From Emcibacter sp. (lineage in GTDB: Bacteria > Pseudomonadota > Alphaproteobacteria > Sphingomonadales > Emcibacteraceae), in assembly GCA_021647465.1 (NCBI GenBank), contig JAKIUQ010000026.1, forward strand, positions 1 through 19,986: 19,986 nucleotides of DNA, in the 5' to 3' direction. This document shows positions 14,755 to 19,986 of the stretch, one piece after another (position 1 is the first letter of the stretch; the number at the start of each line of letters is the position of its first letter). The notes beneath the pieces were generated by a model. The model searched no databases and was not told where the DNA came from. It worked only from the letters and a program-made list of their open reading frames with translations. Made by a program: the position numbers and the translations under genes.

Positions 14755-16095
14755 ATGGCGGGGATTAAAATTACGAAGAAAGTTGTGGGAAACACCAAGG
14801 CGGGAATTGCGCGTATAATCCTGCGTGATTCTGAAATTAAAGGCTTTCAGTGTCGTATCAACCCATCCGGCACAAAAGCCTATTATCTTTATTACCGGAC
14901 AGGGGACGGGATACAGAGGCAGCCTAAAATTGGTATTCATGGCGAAATTACCCCAGAAGAAGCCCGAACGATTGCCAAGAAGTGGCTGGCACAGGTAGCC
15001 GATGGCAATGACCCCAGCCAAGACCGGCAAGATAAGCGACAAGGCGAAACAATTACGGAATTTTGTCAGCGGTATCTTGAACAATACGCAGAGATAAAGA
15101 AGAAAGCTTCCAGCGTCCAAGAGGATCGGTACAACATAAACAAGCATGTGATTCCAAAACTTGGCAGGCTGAAAGTTGCAAACGTGGCCCGGCGGGATAT
15201 AGTTAATCTTCATCAGAACATGAAAAAGACACCCTATGCCGCCAATAATATTTTAGCCCTGCTATCAAAAATGTTCAATCTGGCGGAATTATGGGGGGAC
15301 AGGCCAGAACATACCAATCCCTGTTATATGGTGCAGAAATACAAAACGTACAAAAGGGAACGCTTTTTAAGCATGCAGGAGATTGCGTACCTGTCTGACA
15401 TATTAAAAAAAGTGGAACAGGAAGCCGTGGAATTGCCCGGGGTGGTTCCTGCAATTCGATTATTGATATTCACCGGATGCAGGCGCGGGGAAATCCTGAC
15501 TCTGAAATGGGATTATGTGGATATGGAAAAAGCCTGCCTTAATCTTCCAGACAGTAAGACAGGCAAGAAACGGGTTTACTTGACTGCACCGGCCTTGGAA
15601 GTGTTGACAAACATCAAGAGGCATAAAAATAACGCCTATGTTATTGTTGGAGAGAAACAAGGACAAAATCTGGTTAATTTGCGCAAGTCTTGGCTCAGAA
15701 TAAGGGAAAGAACAACATTAGAGATATGGCAACAAGACCATGCGGTAAGGCATATCATTGATGCCCTGACCGGGACTGATGGCAACCCGCCAAAGATTAA
15801 GGCCGTTCAGGATGCCGCACAGGCGGCCAATGTTTCTTTGCAAGGCGGATTATTGGACGTAAGGATACATGACCTGCGTCACACCTATGCGTCTGTTGCT
15901 GTTGGCGGCGGTCAAACCCTCCCCCTCATTGGCAAGCTATTAGGCCACACACAGACCCAAACCACCGCCCGTTACGCTCACCTTGCTGATGACCCGGTAA
16001 GGGAAGCGGCGGAAGCGGTGGGGCGCACCCTTGCGGCGGCTATGCAGGGCGTGAAAAGAAACAGCAATATTGTAAAATTTCCGGGTGGTGAATAA
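14755..16095 (+). CDS. int: Tyrosine-type site-specific recombinase (integrase)
   Basis: A phage/island-type integrase that would carry out strand exchange between the tRNA-His att site and the element. It has an N-terminal DUF4102-like arm-binding domain (KITKKVVGNTKAGIARIILRDSEIKGF), a core-binding SAM-like domain (about 100-185), and a catalytic domain. The catalytic residues, numbered from the upstream ATG at 14746, are Arg246 (TGCRRGE), Lys271 (SKTGKKR), His375 and Arg378 (HDLRHTYAS), His401 (LLGHTQ) and Tyr410 (TTARYAHL). All are present, so the enzyme is probably active. About 45 residues are inserted between residues 322 and 370, before the HxxR box. The ATG at 14755 is preferred because GAAAG lies 9 bases upstream; the ATG at 14746 adds three residues. 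Confidence 0.93.
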   Translation: MAGIKITKKVVGNTKAGIARIILRDSEIKGFQCRINPSGTKAYYLYYRTGDGIQRQPKIGIHGEITPEEARTIAKKWLAQVADGNDPSQDRQDKRQGETITEFCQRYLEQYAEIKKKASSVQEDRYNINKHVIPKLGRLKVANVARRDIVNLHQNMKKTPYAANNILALLSKMFNLAELWGDRPEHTNPCYMVQKYKTYKRERFLSMQEIAYLSDILKKVEQEAVELPGVVPAIRLLIFTGCRRGEILTLKWDYVDMEKACLNLPDSKTGKKRVYLTAPALEVLTNIKRHKNNAYVIVGEKQGQNLVNLRKSWLRIRERTTLEIWQQDHAVRHIIDALTGTDGNPPKIKAVQDAAQAANVSLQGGLLDVRIHDLRHTYASVAVGGGQTLPLIGKLLGHTQTQTTARYAHLADDPVREAAEAVGRTLAAAMQGVKRNSNIVKFPGGE

Positions 16096-16097
16096 TT

Positions 16098-16874
16098 ATG
16101 CAAAAAGGATTGGAAGGCTTTCATCTATTGGACTTTTTGCCGCACCAACCAAAAGAGGAGGAAGTGAAGCGGTTGCTTGGGAAAGAAAATATTGAACTTT
16201 ATAATAAAGCTGTCGGTACTGGAAGGCCGGAGTATGTTTTAAAAATAAGTGAATTACTACTTCCATTGCTTGATAGTGGAGGTAAAAAGGTAAATAGTTT
16301 TTGCAAAAAGACTTACCTGTTAATGCTTTATAGCTATGGCGAATATCATTTATATTATGAAGATTTAGAAAATTATGAAAATAAGTTGCCTGCAATTTTT
16401 CATGTTTTAGGGTGCGCCTTGCTCTTTCCCGAATATATTCACCAAAATTTGGGCAACACAATGAGGCGACGGTTTATAACGGCATTTATAGCAATTTCCG
16501 ATATGGAAGAAAGAAAAGAAAATATAAGTTATTACAATAGGGTACTGAATTATGTGGAAGACTCACACCAAGATAACAGAAAAGAAATAGGACTTTGGCT
16601 TAAAGACGAATGGGTGGCGCGGACTATAAAGGAAATGAAACAAAACCCTTTGGTGGCGAAGATAGAGTTGCGCACCGCGCTTAATAACCTTCAAGGCTAC
16701 GTAAAATATAAGGGGAGCCTGCCTACGGTTAGTGACCGATGGCGTAAAGGCTCTAAAAGGAAAATGCCGAAATATAGTAAATGGTCAAAAATTTCTTCTA
16801 TTTCTGGCGGTTTTACTGACGAGTGGAAAACAATTTTCAATAATATTATTGAAAACGTCCCACTAAAAAAGTAA
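16098..16874 (+). CDS. Unrecognised 258-aa protein co-transcribed with the integrase
   Basis: I recognise no family. The start lies 2 bases after the integrase stop and GGTGG in the end of int serves as a possible ribosome binding site, so the two genes are very likely translated from one mRNA. The protein is soluble with no signal peptide or convincing membrane segment. The first half is rich in Leu, Tyr and Glu and looks helical (KISELLLPLLDSG, YLLMLYSYGEYHLYYEDLENYENK). The last quarter is strongly basic and aromatic (DRWRKGSKRKMPKYSKWSKIS), which suggests nucleic-acid contact. Base composition is clearly A/T-richer than the core genes, as in recently acquired cargo. It could be an integration accessory factor or a defence or anti-defence protein, but neither is shown. 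Confidence 0.75.
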   Translation: MQKGLEGFHLLDFLPHQPKEEEVKRLLGKENIELYNKAVGTGRPEYVLKISELLLPLLDSGGKKVNSFCKKTYLLMLYSYGEYHLYYEDLENYENKLPAIFHVLGCALLFPEYIHQNLGNTMRRRFITAFIAISDMEERKENISYYNRVLNYVEDSHQDNRKEIGLWLKDEWVARTIKEMKQNPLVAKIELRTALNNLQGYVKYKGSLPTVSDRWRKGSKRKMPKYSKWSKISSISGGFTDEWKTIFNNIIENVPLKK

Positions 16875-16895
16875 GTATTTTCAATAAGTTATGTG

Positions 16896-16929
16896 TGGGG
16901 AAGCGCCTTGCACAACGCCCCAGTTTTTT
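16896..16929 (+). terminator. Weak Rho-independent terminator candidate after the int operon
   Basis: TGGGG (16896-16900) pairs with CCCCA (16918-16922) with a possible inner CG/CG pairing, and six T follow at 16924-16929. The stem is short with a large loop, but it lies between the 258-aa gene and the next gene in the right place to end the int transcript. Confidence 0.4.
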
Positions 16930-16954
16930 AGTCATTAAAAAAATATTAAGCTAC

Positions 16955-16978
16955 CTCCATCGTTAACCAACCATGGAG
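16955..16978. promoter_or_regulatory. Inverted repeat covering the ribosome binding site of the AlpA-like gene
   Basis: CTCCAT (16955-16960) and ATGGAG (16973-16978) are perfect inverted repeats around a 12-base spacer that itself holds GTTAAC. The right arm contains the GGAG that lies 8 bases before the ATG at 16987. It may hide the ribosome binding site in a hairpin or be an autoregulatory operator. This is only a candidate, with 6-bp arms. Confidence 0.4.
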
Positions 16979-16986
16979 ATTAAAGA

Positions 16987-17208
16987 ATGACTACATACTT
17001 GCAAAAACTCTTAACAGAACAGGAGGTTGCCGGTTTTTTTGGCTTTAAAGCGTCCACATTACGGCGGTGGCGGTGGGCAGGAACTGGTCCCAAATTTCGC
17101 AAAATCGGCGGCTGTGTTCGCTACCACCCCGATGACATTTCTGATTATGTTGACAGCGCAACCCGCACAAATACTACAAAAATGGGGAAAACTATATGCT
17201 CCGGATAA
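16987..17208 (+). CDS. AlpA/excisionase-like helix-turn-helix protein
   Basis: A 73-residue MerR-type (HTH_17) DNA-binding protein. The pattern LLTEQEVAGFFGFKASTLRRWRWAG, then GPKFRKIGGCVRYHPDDISDYV, is the standard winged-helix layout of AlpA regulators and excisionases: the recognition helix is STLRRWR and the wing is the KIGGCVRY hairpin. In P4-like and other islands such proteins activate or direct excision with the local integrase. GGAG is placed 8 bases before the start. The last 13 bases overlap the next ORF, suggesting a translationally coupled operon that runs to the primase gene. Excisionase versus transcription factor is not resolved. Confidence 0.88.
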   Translation: MTTYLQKLLTEQEVAGFFGFKASTLRRWRWAGTGPKFRKIGGCVRYHPDDISDYVDSATRTNTTKMGKTICSG

Positions 17209-17387
17209 AAGAAAACCCCGGAGCCGCGCCAACGGCTCACAGGGCAAATTCAAAATTTTCAGTAAGTCTTTATAACTCATCCAAAAAATCCGCGCAAGCT
17301 CGTCTTGCCCGGCGGTATCGTATTTCCCATCCTCATGCGGTGGTGATTGCAGACATTCTTAATTTGGGGGGTGCCACAAATGGGTAA
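17196..17387 (+). CDS. Small basic ORF of the replication module
   Basis: A 63-residue ORF overlapping the end of the AlpA-like gene by 13 bases and the start of the next gene by 8. GGGG lies 8 bases before its ATG. The C-terminal half, ARLARRYRISHPHAVVIADILNLGG, resembles short helical ORFs that follow AlpA genes in alphaproteobacterial islands and could be a small DNA-binding or adaptor peptide. This likeness is from memory of such loci, not from a search. The N-terminal half is unremarkable. The overlapping layout on both sides supports it being a real gene. Confidence 0.55.
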   Translation: MLRIKENPGAAPTAHRANSKFSVSLYNSSKKSAQARLARRYRISHPHAVVIADILNLGGATNG

Positions 17388-17688
17388 ACGCTTAAAACTC
17401 ACCTTTCAAATTTCCCGCCCGGAAGGAACGGAAATCACGACCTTGCAAGGCCAATATTCCCGGACGCTTTCAGCCCTGATTAAAGGCGGGAAAAGTGGTG
17501 TTACTGCCCTTGAAATTTCAAGCTGGGCTTTACGTTTATCGCACTATATTTTCATTCTGAGAACTGAATATTTTCTTGAAATTGAGATGGTGCGGGAACC
17601 GCATGGCGGCCCCGCCGGGGAAGGCTGGCATGGTCGGTATTTTCTGCACACCTCTGTCAAAATTCTTTCAGATTCGGAAGCCGCATAG
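17380..17688 (+). CDS. Winged-helix domain protein of the replication module
   Basis: A 102-residue protein. The stretch LQGQYSRTLSALIKGGKSGVTALEISSWALRLSHYIFILRTEYFLEIEMVRE matches the pattern of HTH_39-like winged-helix proteins that commonly sit directly before primase genes in alphaproteobacterial islands. The C-terminus (GWHGRYFLHTSVKIL) would form the wing strands. The ATG at 17380 is chosen: it has GGGGGG 8 bases upstream and overlaps the previous stop. The longer frame from 17347 has no ribosome binding site. The stop TAG shares one base with the GTG start of the primase gene, so translation is coupled. A role in replication control is inferred from position only. Confidence 0.75.
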   Translation: MGKRLKLTFQISRPEGTEITTLQGQYSRTLSALIKGGKSGVTALEISSWALRLSHYIFILRTEYFLEIEMVREPHGGPAGEGWHGRYFLHTSVKILSDSEAA

Positions 17689-18695
17689 TGGCTATCCACT
17701 TAAAAAACGGCGGGGGTTTCGGCTCCCGTCTTTTTTCCAGTCATGCCCCTGATTATGCCGAATACGGTCTGACCGTTTTTCCGGTCGGTGGTGAAAACGG
17801 TAAAATTCCCCAAGTTAAAAACTGGCGTAAATTCGGCCCGCGCACATGGGAAAAGCTATCTTCAAAATATGATAATGATAACATCGGTATCGTCAATAAA
17901 ACGCTTACCATTGTTGATATTGATGATCCCAAACTATTCCATAAATGCCTTAACCGTTTCGGTGATACGCCTATTAAAATCCAAACGCCCGGCGGAGGGT
18001 TTCACTTGTGGTATCAATCAAATGGGGAGGCCCGGCGGATTGGAATAAATGGGCAAGCGGTGGATCTGTTGGGAAAAGGTGGCTTTGCCGTCGCCCCGCC
18101 CTCTATCAAACCAGCAGGCGGTTGTTACAGCTTTATTGAGGGTGATGTAACTGATATTCCAAATCTGCCCACAATCAAGGCCAATGCCTTACCTGATCCC
18201 ATTAATAACACCGCCACCAAACAAGGCAAAAGCGGCACCAGAAATAATAACCTTTTCAATTTTTGCCTGAAAGCGGCAAGAGGTGTAAAGTCCGAAAATG
18301 AGTTGGCAGAAATTGCGCTGACAGAAAGCGCAAAATTTAACCAGCCGTTGGATGTAGAGGAAGTTCATAAAATTGTACAATCGGCGTGGAATTACGAAAT
18401 ATCAGGAAAAAATTTAACCGGGAGAAATGCAATTTTGATTGAAACTGAAATATTTGAAAAACTCGTAGGACACCCAGAGGCTTTCTACCTGATGACTTTC
18501 CTGACAAAAAAACATGCCAGGTTGAGAGATATTTTTTTCATTGATCAAGAAAAGGTTTGTCCTCTTATTGGTATAAAAGACCCCAAAACAATAAGAAAAG
18601 CAATTCAAAATCTTATTGATAAAAGACTGCTTCAATATGTTGGCAAAGGCGGCATTTCCGGCAAGTCTAAACAATATCGTATGATGACCTTATAG
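17688..18695 (+). CDS. Bifunctional DNA primase/polymerase (Prim-Pol with PriCT domain)
   Basis: An archaeo-eukaryotic-type primase-polymerase used by plasmids, phages and islands to start their own DNA replication. The Prim-Pol motifs are all present: motif I VDIDD (Asp77, Asp79, metal binding), motif II GGGFHLWY (His106), and motif III AVDLLGKGGFAVAPPS (Asp126). A PriCT-like helical domain follows at about 185-236 (TRNNNLFNFCLKAARGV...EEVHKIVQSAWNYE). The last 80 residues look like a winged helix (DPKTIRKAIQNLIDKRLLQYVGKGG). There is no helicase domain, so unwinding must come from another protein. The start is a GTG overlapping the previous stop, with GGAAG 7 bases upstream. Confidence 0.9.
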   Translation: MAIHLKNGGGFGSRLFSSHAPDYAEYGLTVFPVGGENGKIPQVKNWRKFGPRTWEKLSSKYDNDNIGIVNKTLTIVDIDDPKLFHKCLNRFGDTPIKIQTPGGGFHLWYQSNGEARRIGINGQAVDLLGKGGFAVAPPSIKPAGGCYSFIEGDVTDIPNLPTIKANALPDPINNTATKQGKSGTRNNNLFNFCLKAARGVKSENELAEIALTESAKFNQPLDVEEVHKIVQSAWNYEISGKNLTGRNAILIETEIFEKLVGHPEAFYLMTFLTKKHARLRDIFFIDQEKVCPLIGIKDPKTIRKAIQNLIDKRLLQYVGKGGISGKSKQYRMMTL

Positions 18696-18711
18696 GGAAA
18701 ATATCCCTATA
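18691..18711. repeat. 8-bp perfect inverted repeat over the primase stop codon
   Basis: TATAGGGA (18691-18698) and TCCCTATA (18704-18711) flank a 5-base AAATA spacer, and the TAG stop lies inside the left arm. No T-run follows, so it is not a typical terminator. It could protect the mRNA 3' end or be a protein-binding site, for example an origin-associated one. Confidence 0.5.
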
Positions 18712-19036
18712 ATACTTACTTACACTACTCTATCCCCCTTGTTACCCCTGACAAGCAAATAACCAATAGAGAAAAACATAATTAAAAATAAAAAAGCAGC
18801 ATCTTTTTTAAACCTTTCCCCCTGCGCCATGTTTTAAAATAGAGTAATAACGTGACTAAAACAGCGCATTTAGAAATTGCATTTTTTCAAGTGTTGTTTT
18901 TTTACTCATTCGAGAGCATTTAGCGGCTCGACCATGTCTTGCATAATTCAATCACATGATAGCCCGTCTAATGGCTTTCTGGGCAACTTAACCCCCGATA
19001 TTTCAAGCATATCTATCTTTTCCTATTTGTTCGCAC
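18712..19036. other. A/T-rich spacer between the primase and toxin genes
   Basis: About 375 bases between the primase stop and brnT have no well-supported gene; the two ends of that gap are listed separately. They are strongly A/T-rich with several A- and T-runs. The plus frame open from 18877 is only an in-frame extension of the BrnT gene with no ribosome binding site or conserved sequence. A 36-codon hydrophobic ORF lies on the minus strand (18830-18720) and is discussed as a finding. Lying next to a primase gene, this could hold an origin of replication, but I see no clear iteron set. Confidence 0.5.
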
Positions 19037-19065
19037 TTGATAAGTATAAGCTAGTAGCGTATAGT
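19037..19065 (+). promoter_or_regulatory. Near-consensus promoter of the BrnT toxin gene
   Basis: TTGATA (19037-19042), a 17-base spacer, and TATAGT (19060-19065) form a strong sigma-70-type match. A start point 7 bases after the -10 falls on the A of the brnT ATG at 19072, so the transcript should be leaderless. No Shine-Dalgarno sequence is visible upstream of that ATG, in agreement. Confidence 0.65.
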
Positions 19066-19071
19066 TACTCT

Positions 19072-19332
19072 ATGGATATTGAATATGATTGGGCAAAGAA
19101 TAAAGCCAACAAAGCAACCCATAAACTTGATATGGAATTGGCTATATTGCTTTTTGAAGAAAGTCACACAGTCATAATTGATGGCCGGGCAGATTACGGG
19201 GAAATCAGGAAGATTGCCTACGGTTATATCAATGGCCGTGAATGTATCTGTGTTTTTACCGAACGTGAAAAGGCCCTGCGTGTTATTTCATTGCGTAAAG
19301 CCAACAGGAGAGAAGCTAATGACCACTATTAA
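19072..19332 (+). CDS. brnT: BrnT-family type II toxin
   Basis: An 86-residue protein of the BrnT family (RelE-like fold ribonuclease in the Brucella BrnT/BrnA system, which blocks translation when free). The family signature is clear: the start EYDWAKNKANKATHKLDMELA, the central GEIRKIAYGYINGRECICVFTER, and the end LRVISLRKANRREANDHY. The ATG at 19072 is chosen because the family begins there; the frame is open upstream to 18877 without conserved residues or a ribosome binding site. The end overlaps the antitoxin gene by 14 bases. The usual partner is a ribbon-helix-helix BrnA, which is not intact here. Confidence 0.88.
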   Translation: MDIEYDWAKNKANKATHKLDMELAILLFEESHTVIIDGRADYGEIRKIAYGYINGRECICVFTEREKALRVISLRKANRREANDHY

Positions 19333-19663
19333 GAAAGCGACCAGAAAGGGAGCCTTGAAAGCCCTTAAAAATACTGACTGGCAGGCCATTGATGCCATGA
19401 CGGATGAGGACATTGCGGCACAGGTGGCAAGCAACCCCGATGCGGCCCTGCTTCCTGTTGAAATAGATGTTAAGGCAATTCGTGCCACCTCTAATTTGAG
19501 TCAGGTTAAGTTTGCCCGTATGTTTGGCATTAAACCGGCCACTCTGCGAAATTGGGAACAAGGGCGCACTACCCCGGAAGGCCCGGCAAGGGCATTACTG
19601 ACCATAATCAAGAACGATCCAGAAGCGGCTTTTAAAGCATTACAGATAACAACGCGTTCATGA
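19319..19663 (+). CDS. Antitoxin with BrnA-like N-terminus and XRE helix-turn-helix
   Basis: A 114-residue protein translated from an ATG inside the brnT 3' end, with AGGAGAGAAG before it, so toxin and antitoxin are coupled. Residues 20-42 (DWQAIDAMTDEDIAAQV...) match the acidic N-terminal stretch typical of BrnA antitoxins. Residues 51-100 (VKAIRATSNLSQVKFARMFGIKPATLRNWEQGRTTPEG) are an XRE/HigA-type helix-turn-helix ending in the ...RALLTIIKNDPEAAFKAL tail common in HTH antitoxins. So it probably neutralises BrnT with the N-terminal part and binds the operon promoter with the XRE domain in place of a ribbon-helix-helix. The pairing is inferred from overlap and domain pattern. Confidence 0.8.
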   Translation: MTTIKKATRKGALKALKNTDWQAIDAMTDEDIAAQVASNPDAALLPVEIDVKAIRATSNLSQVKFARMFGIKPATLRNWEQGRTTPEGPARALLTIIKNDPEAAFKALQITTRS

Positions 19664-19680
19664 GAAAGAAGGTAAACGCT

Positions 19681-19982
19681 ATGGCTTTTAAACATAAAAT
19701 TGATCCCTACAGGGTTGATGAGGACAATAAACCGCTTACCAATGATGAGGTCAAGCGATTGCGCCCCGGCCATAAGTGTTCAAAGAACTTGGGATGATAG
19801 CCCCAAGAGGACGGGGAAGGCCACCAGTGGCCAACCCTAAGGCCCGTGTTACCTTGCGCCTGTCCCGTATCTTTGGCACCACCGCAGAATTCTGGATGAA
19901 CCTGCAAATGGGTTATGACCTGTCTGTCACGGCAAAGGCAGAAGCCCGGGAACTCAAGAAGATAAAAGCCATTGCGGCTTAA
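19681..19982 (+). pseudogene. Frameshifted chimera: BrnA-like N-terminus with HigA-like C-terminus
   Basis: From the ATG at 19681 the frame reads MAFKHKIDPYRVDEDNKPLT, then NDEVKRLRPGHK, like the start of BrnA antitoxins, but goes out of frame at about 19775 and stops at 19795-19797. The adjacent frame, open from a GTG at 19776 with no ribosome binding site, continues naturally: FKELGMIAPRGRGRPPVANP and KARVTLRLS. One missing G (AAG-TG for AAG-GTG) would rejoin them. After TLRLS the sequence turns into the HigA tail RIFGTTAEFWMNLQMGYDL and not a BrnA ribbon-helix-helix. This looks like a recombined and then frameshifted antitoxin remnant. A sequencing error at 19776 cannot be excluded. Confidence 0.65.
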
Positions 19983-19986
19983 AGTA

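Larger units (their letters stand above)
14530..19986 (+). mobile_element. Integrative element in tRNA-His, left end and cargo (continues past window)
   Basis: The element begins at the tRNA-His fragment and continues to the window edge. In order it carries a tyrosine integrase, an unrecognised gene, an AlpA-like regulator, two small packed ORFs, a primase-polymerase, and a BrnT-centred toxin-antitoxin patch. All annotated genes are on the plus strand, pointing inwards from the att site. No capsid, tail, terminase, relaxase or conjugation gene is visible, so a phage satellite, plasmid-like island or small mobilisable island are all possible. The right end, the second att copy and the remaining cargo are not in view. 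Confidence 0.8.

Noticed and set aside
16096..16461. 121-codon minus-strand frame opposite the start of the 258-aa gene
   Set aside because: It overlaps a longer frame that is coupled to int, has no recognisable domain and no better start signals, so it is read as a shadow.
17347..17379. Upstream start for the winged-helix gene
   Set aside because: There is no ribosome binding site, and the 11 added residues are unlike the family; the ATG at 17380 has GGGGGG and couples with the previous stop.
18877..19071. Open frame that would extend BrnT by 65 residues upstream
   Set aside because: The added residues do not resemble BrnT, there is no ribosome binding site at 18877, and a strong promoter lies inside this stretch.
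18696..19071. CRISPR array or iteron set in the A/T-rich spacer
   Set aside because: No regularly spaced direct repeats were found on reading; only homopolymer runs and one short palindrome.
19775..19800. Programmed ribosomal frameshift joining the two parts of the chimeric antitoxin gene
   Set aside because: No slippery heptamer or downstream stem was seen at the break, and TAA stands at 19773-19775 in the second frame; a deletion is simpler.

Overview
The window is a chromosomal segment of an alphaproteobacterium of moderate G+C. The evidence is the gene order (aspS, rnd, ppx, ppk1, hdaA, DUF2066 gene, then purM-purN, ndk), an HdaA-type DnaA homologue in place of a gammaproteobacterial Hda, and the protein sequences themselves. 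I cannot name the genus from sequence alone.

Layout. Positions 1-242 hold the right end of an IS3-family insertion sequence (start of orfA plus the terminal repeat), which abuts the 3' side of aspS. Positions 293-9031 hold two divergent blocks: aspS on the minus strand, rnd on the plus strand, and then a minus-strand cluster running from the DUF2066 gene through hdaA and ppk1 to ppx. The themes are translation (AspRS, with a His typical of non-discriminating enzymes), RNA maturation (RNase D), control of DnaA (HdaA) and polyphosphate metabolism (Ppk1 makes polyP, Ppx degrades it). Positions 9224-10998 are the purM-purN pair of purine synthesis. A degenerate palindromic repeat and a strong bidirectional terminator separate it from the convergent ndk. 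An ABC-F ATPase of the YheS type and a membrane-anchored alpha/beta hydrolase follow (11784-14477).

From 14530 the character changes. The 3' part of a tRNA-His gene, from the anticodon loop to CCA, lies on the minus strand with no 5' half. It is followed immediately by a tyrosine recombinase gene. This is the left end of an integrative element inserted in tRNA-His, and the element runs past the right edge of the window. Its visible cargo is the integrase, an unrecognised 258-aa protein, an AlpA-like excisionase/regulator, two tightly packed small ORFs (one winged-helix-like), and a primase-polymerase (PriCT-type) protein. This is a compact integration and replication module of the sort found in phage satellites and plasmid-like islands.

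The right end of the window is a toxin-antitoxin patch. It contains a BrnT toxin gene with a near-consensus promoter that predicts a leaderless mRNA. An overlapping antitoxin gene joins a BrnA-like N-terminal stretch to an XRE helix-turn-helix. Next comes a frameshifted chimera of a BrnA N-terminus and a HigA C-terminus. This patch and the unrecognised 258-aa gene are the parts most likely to hold something new. The core genes are ordinary.
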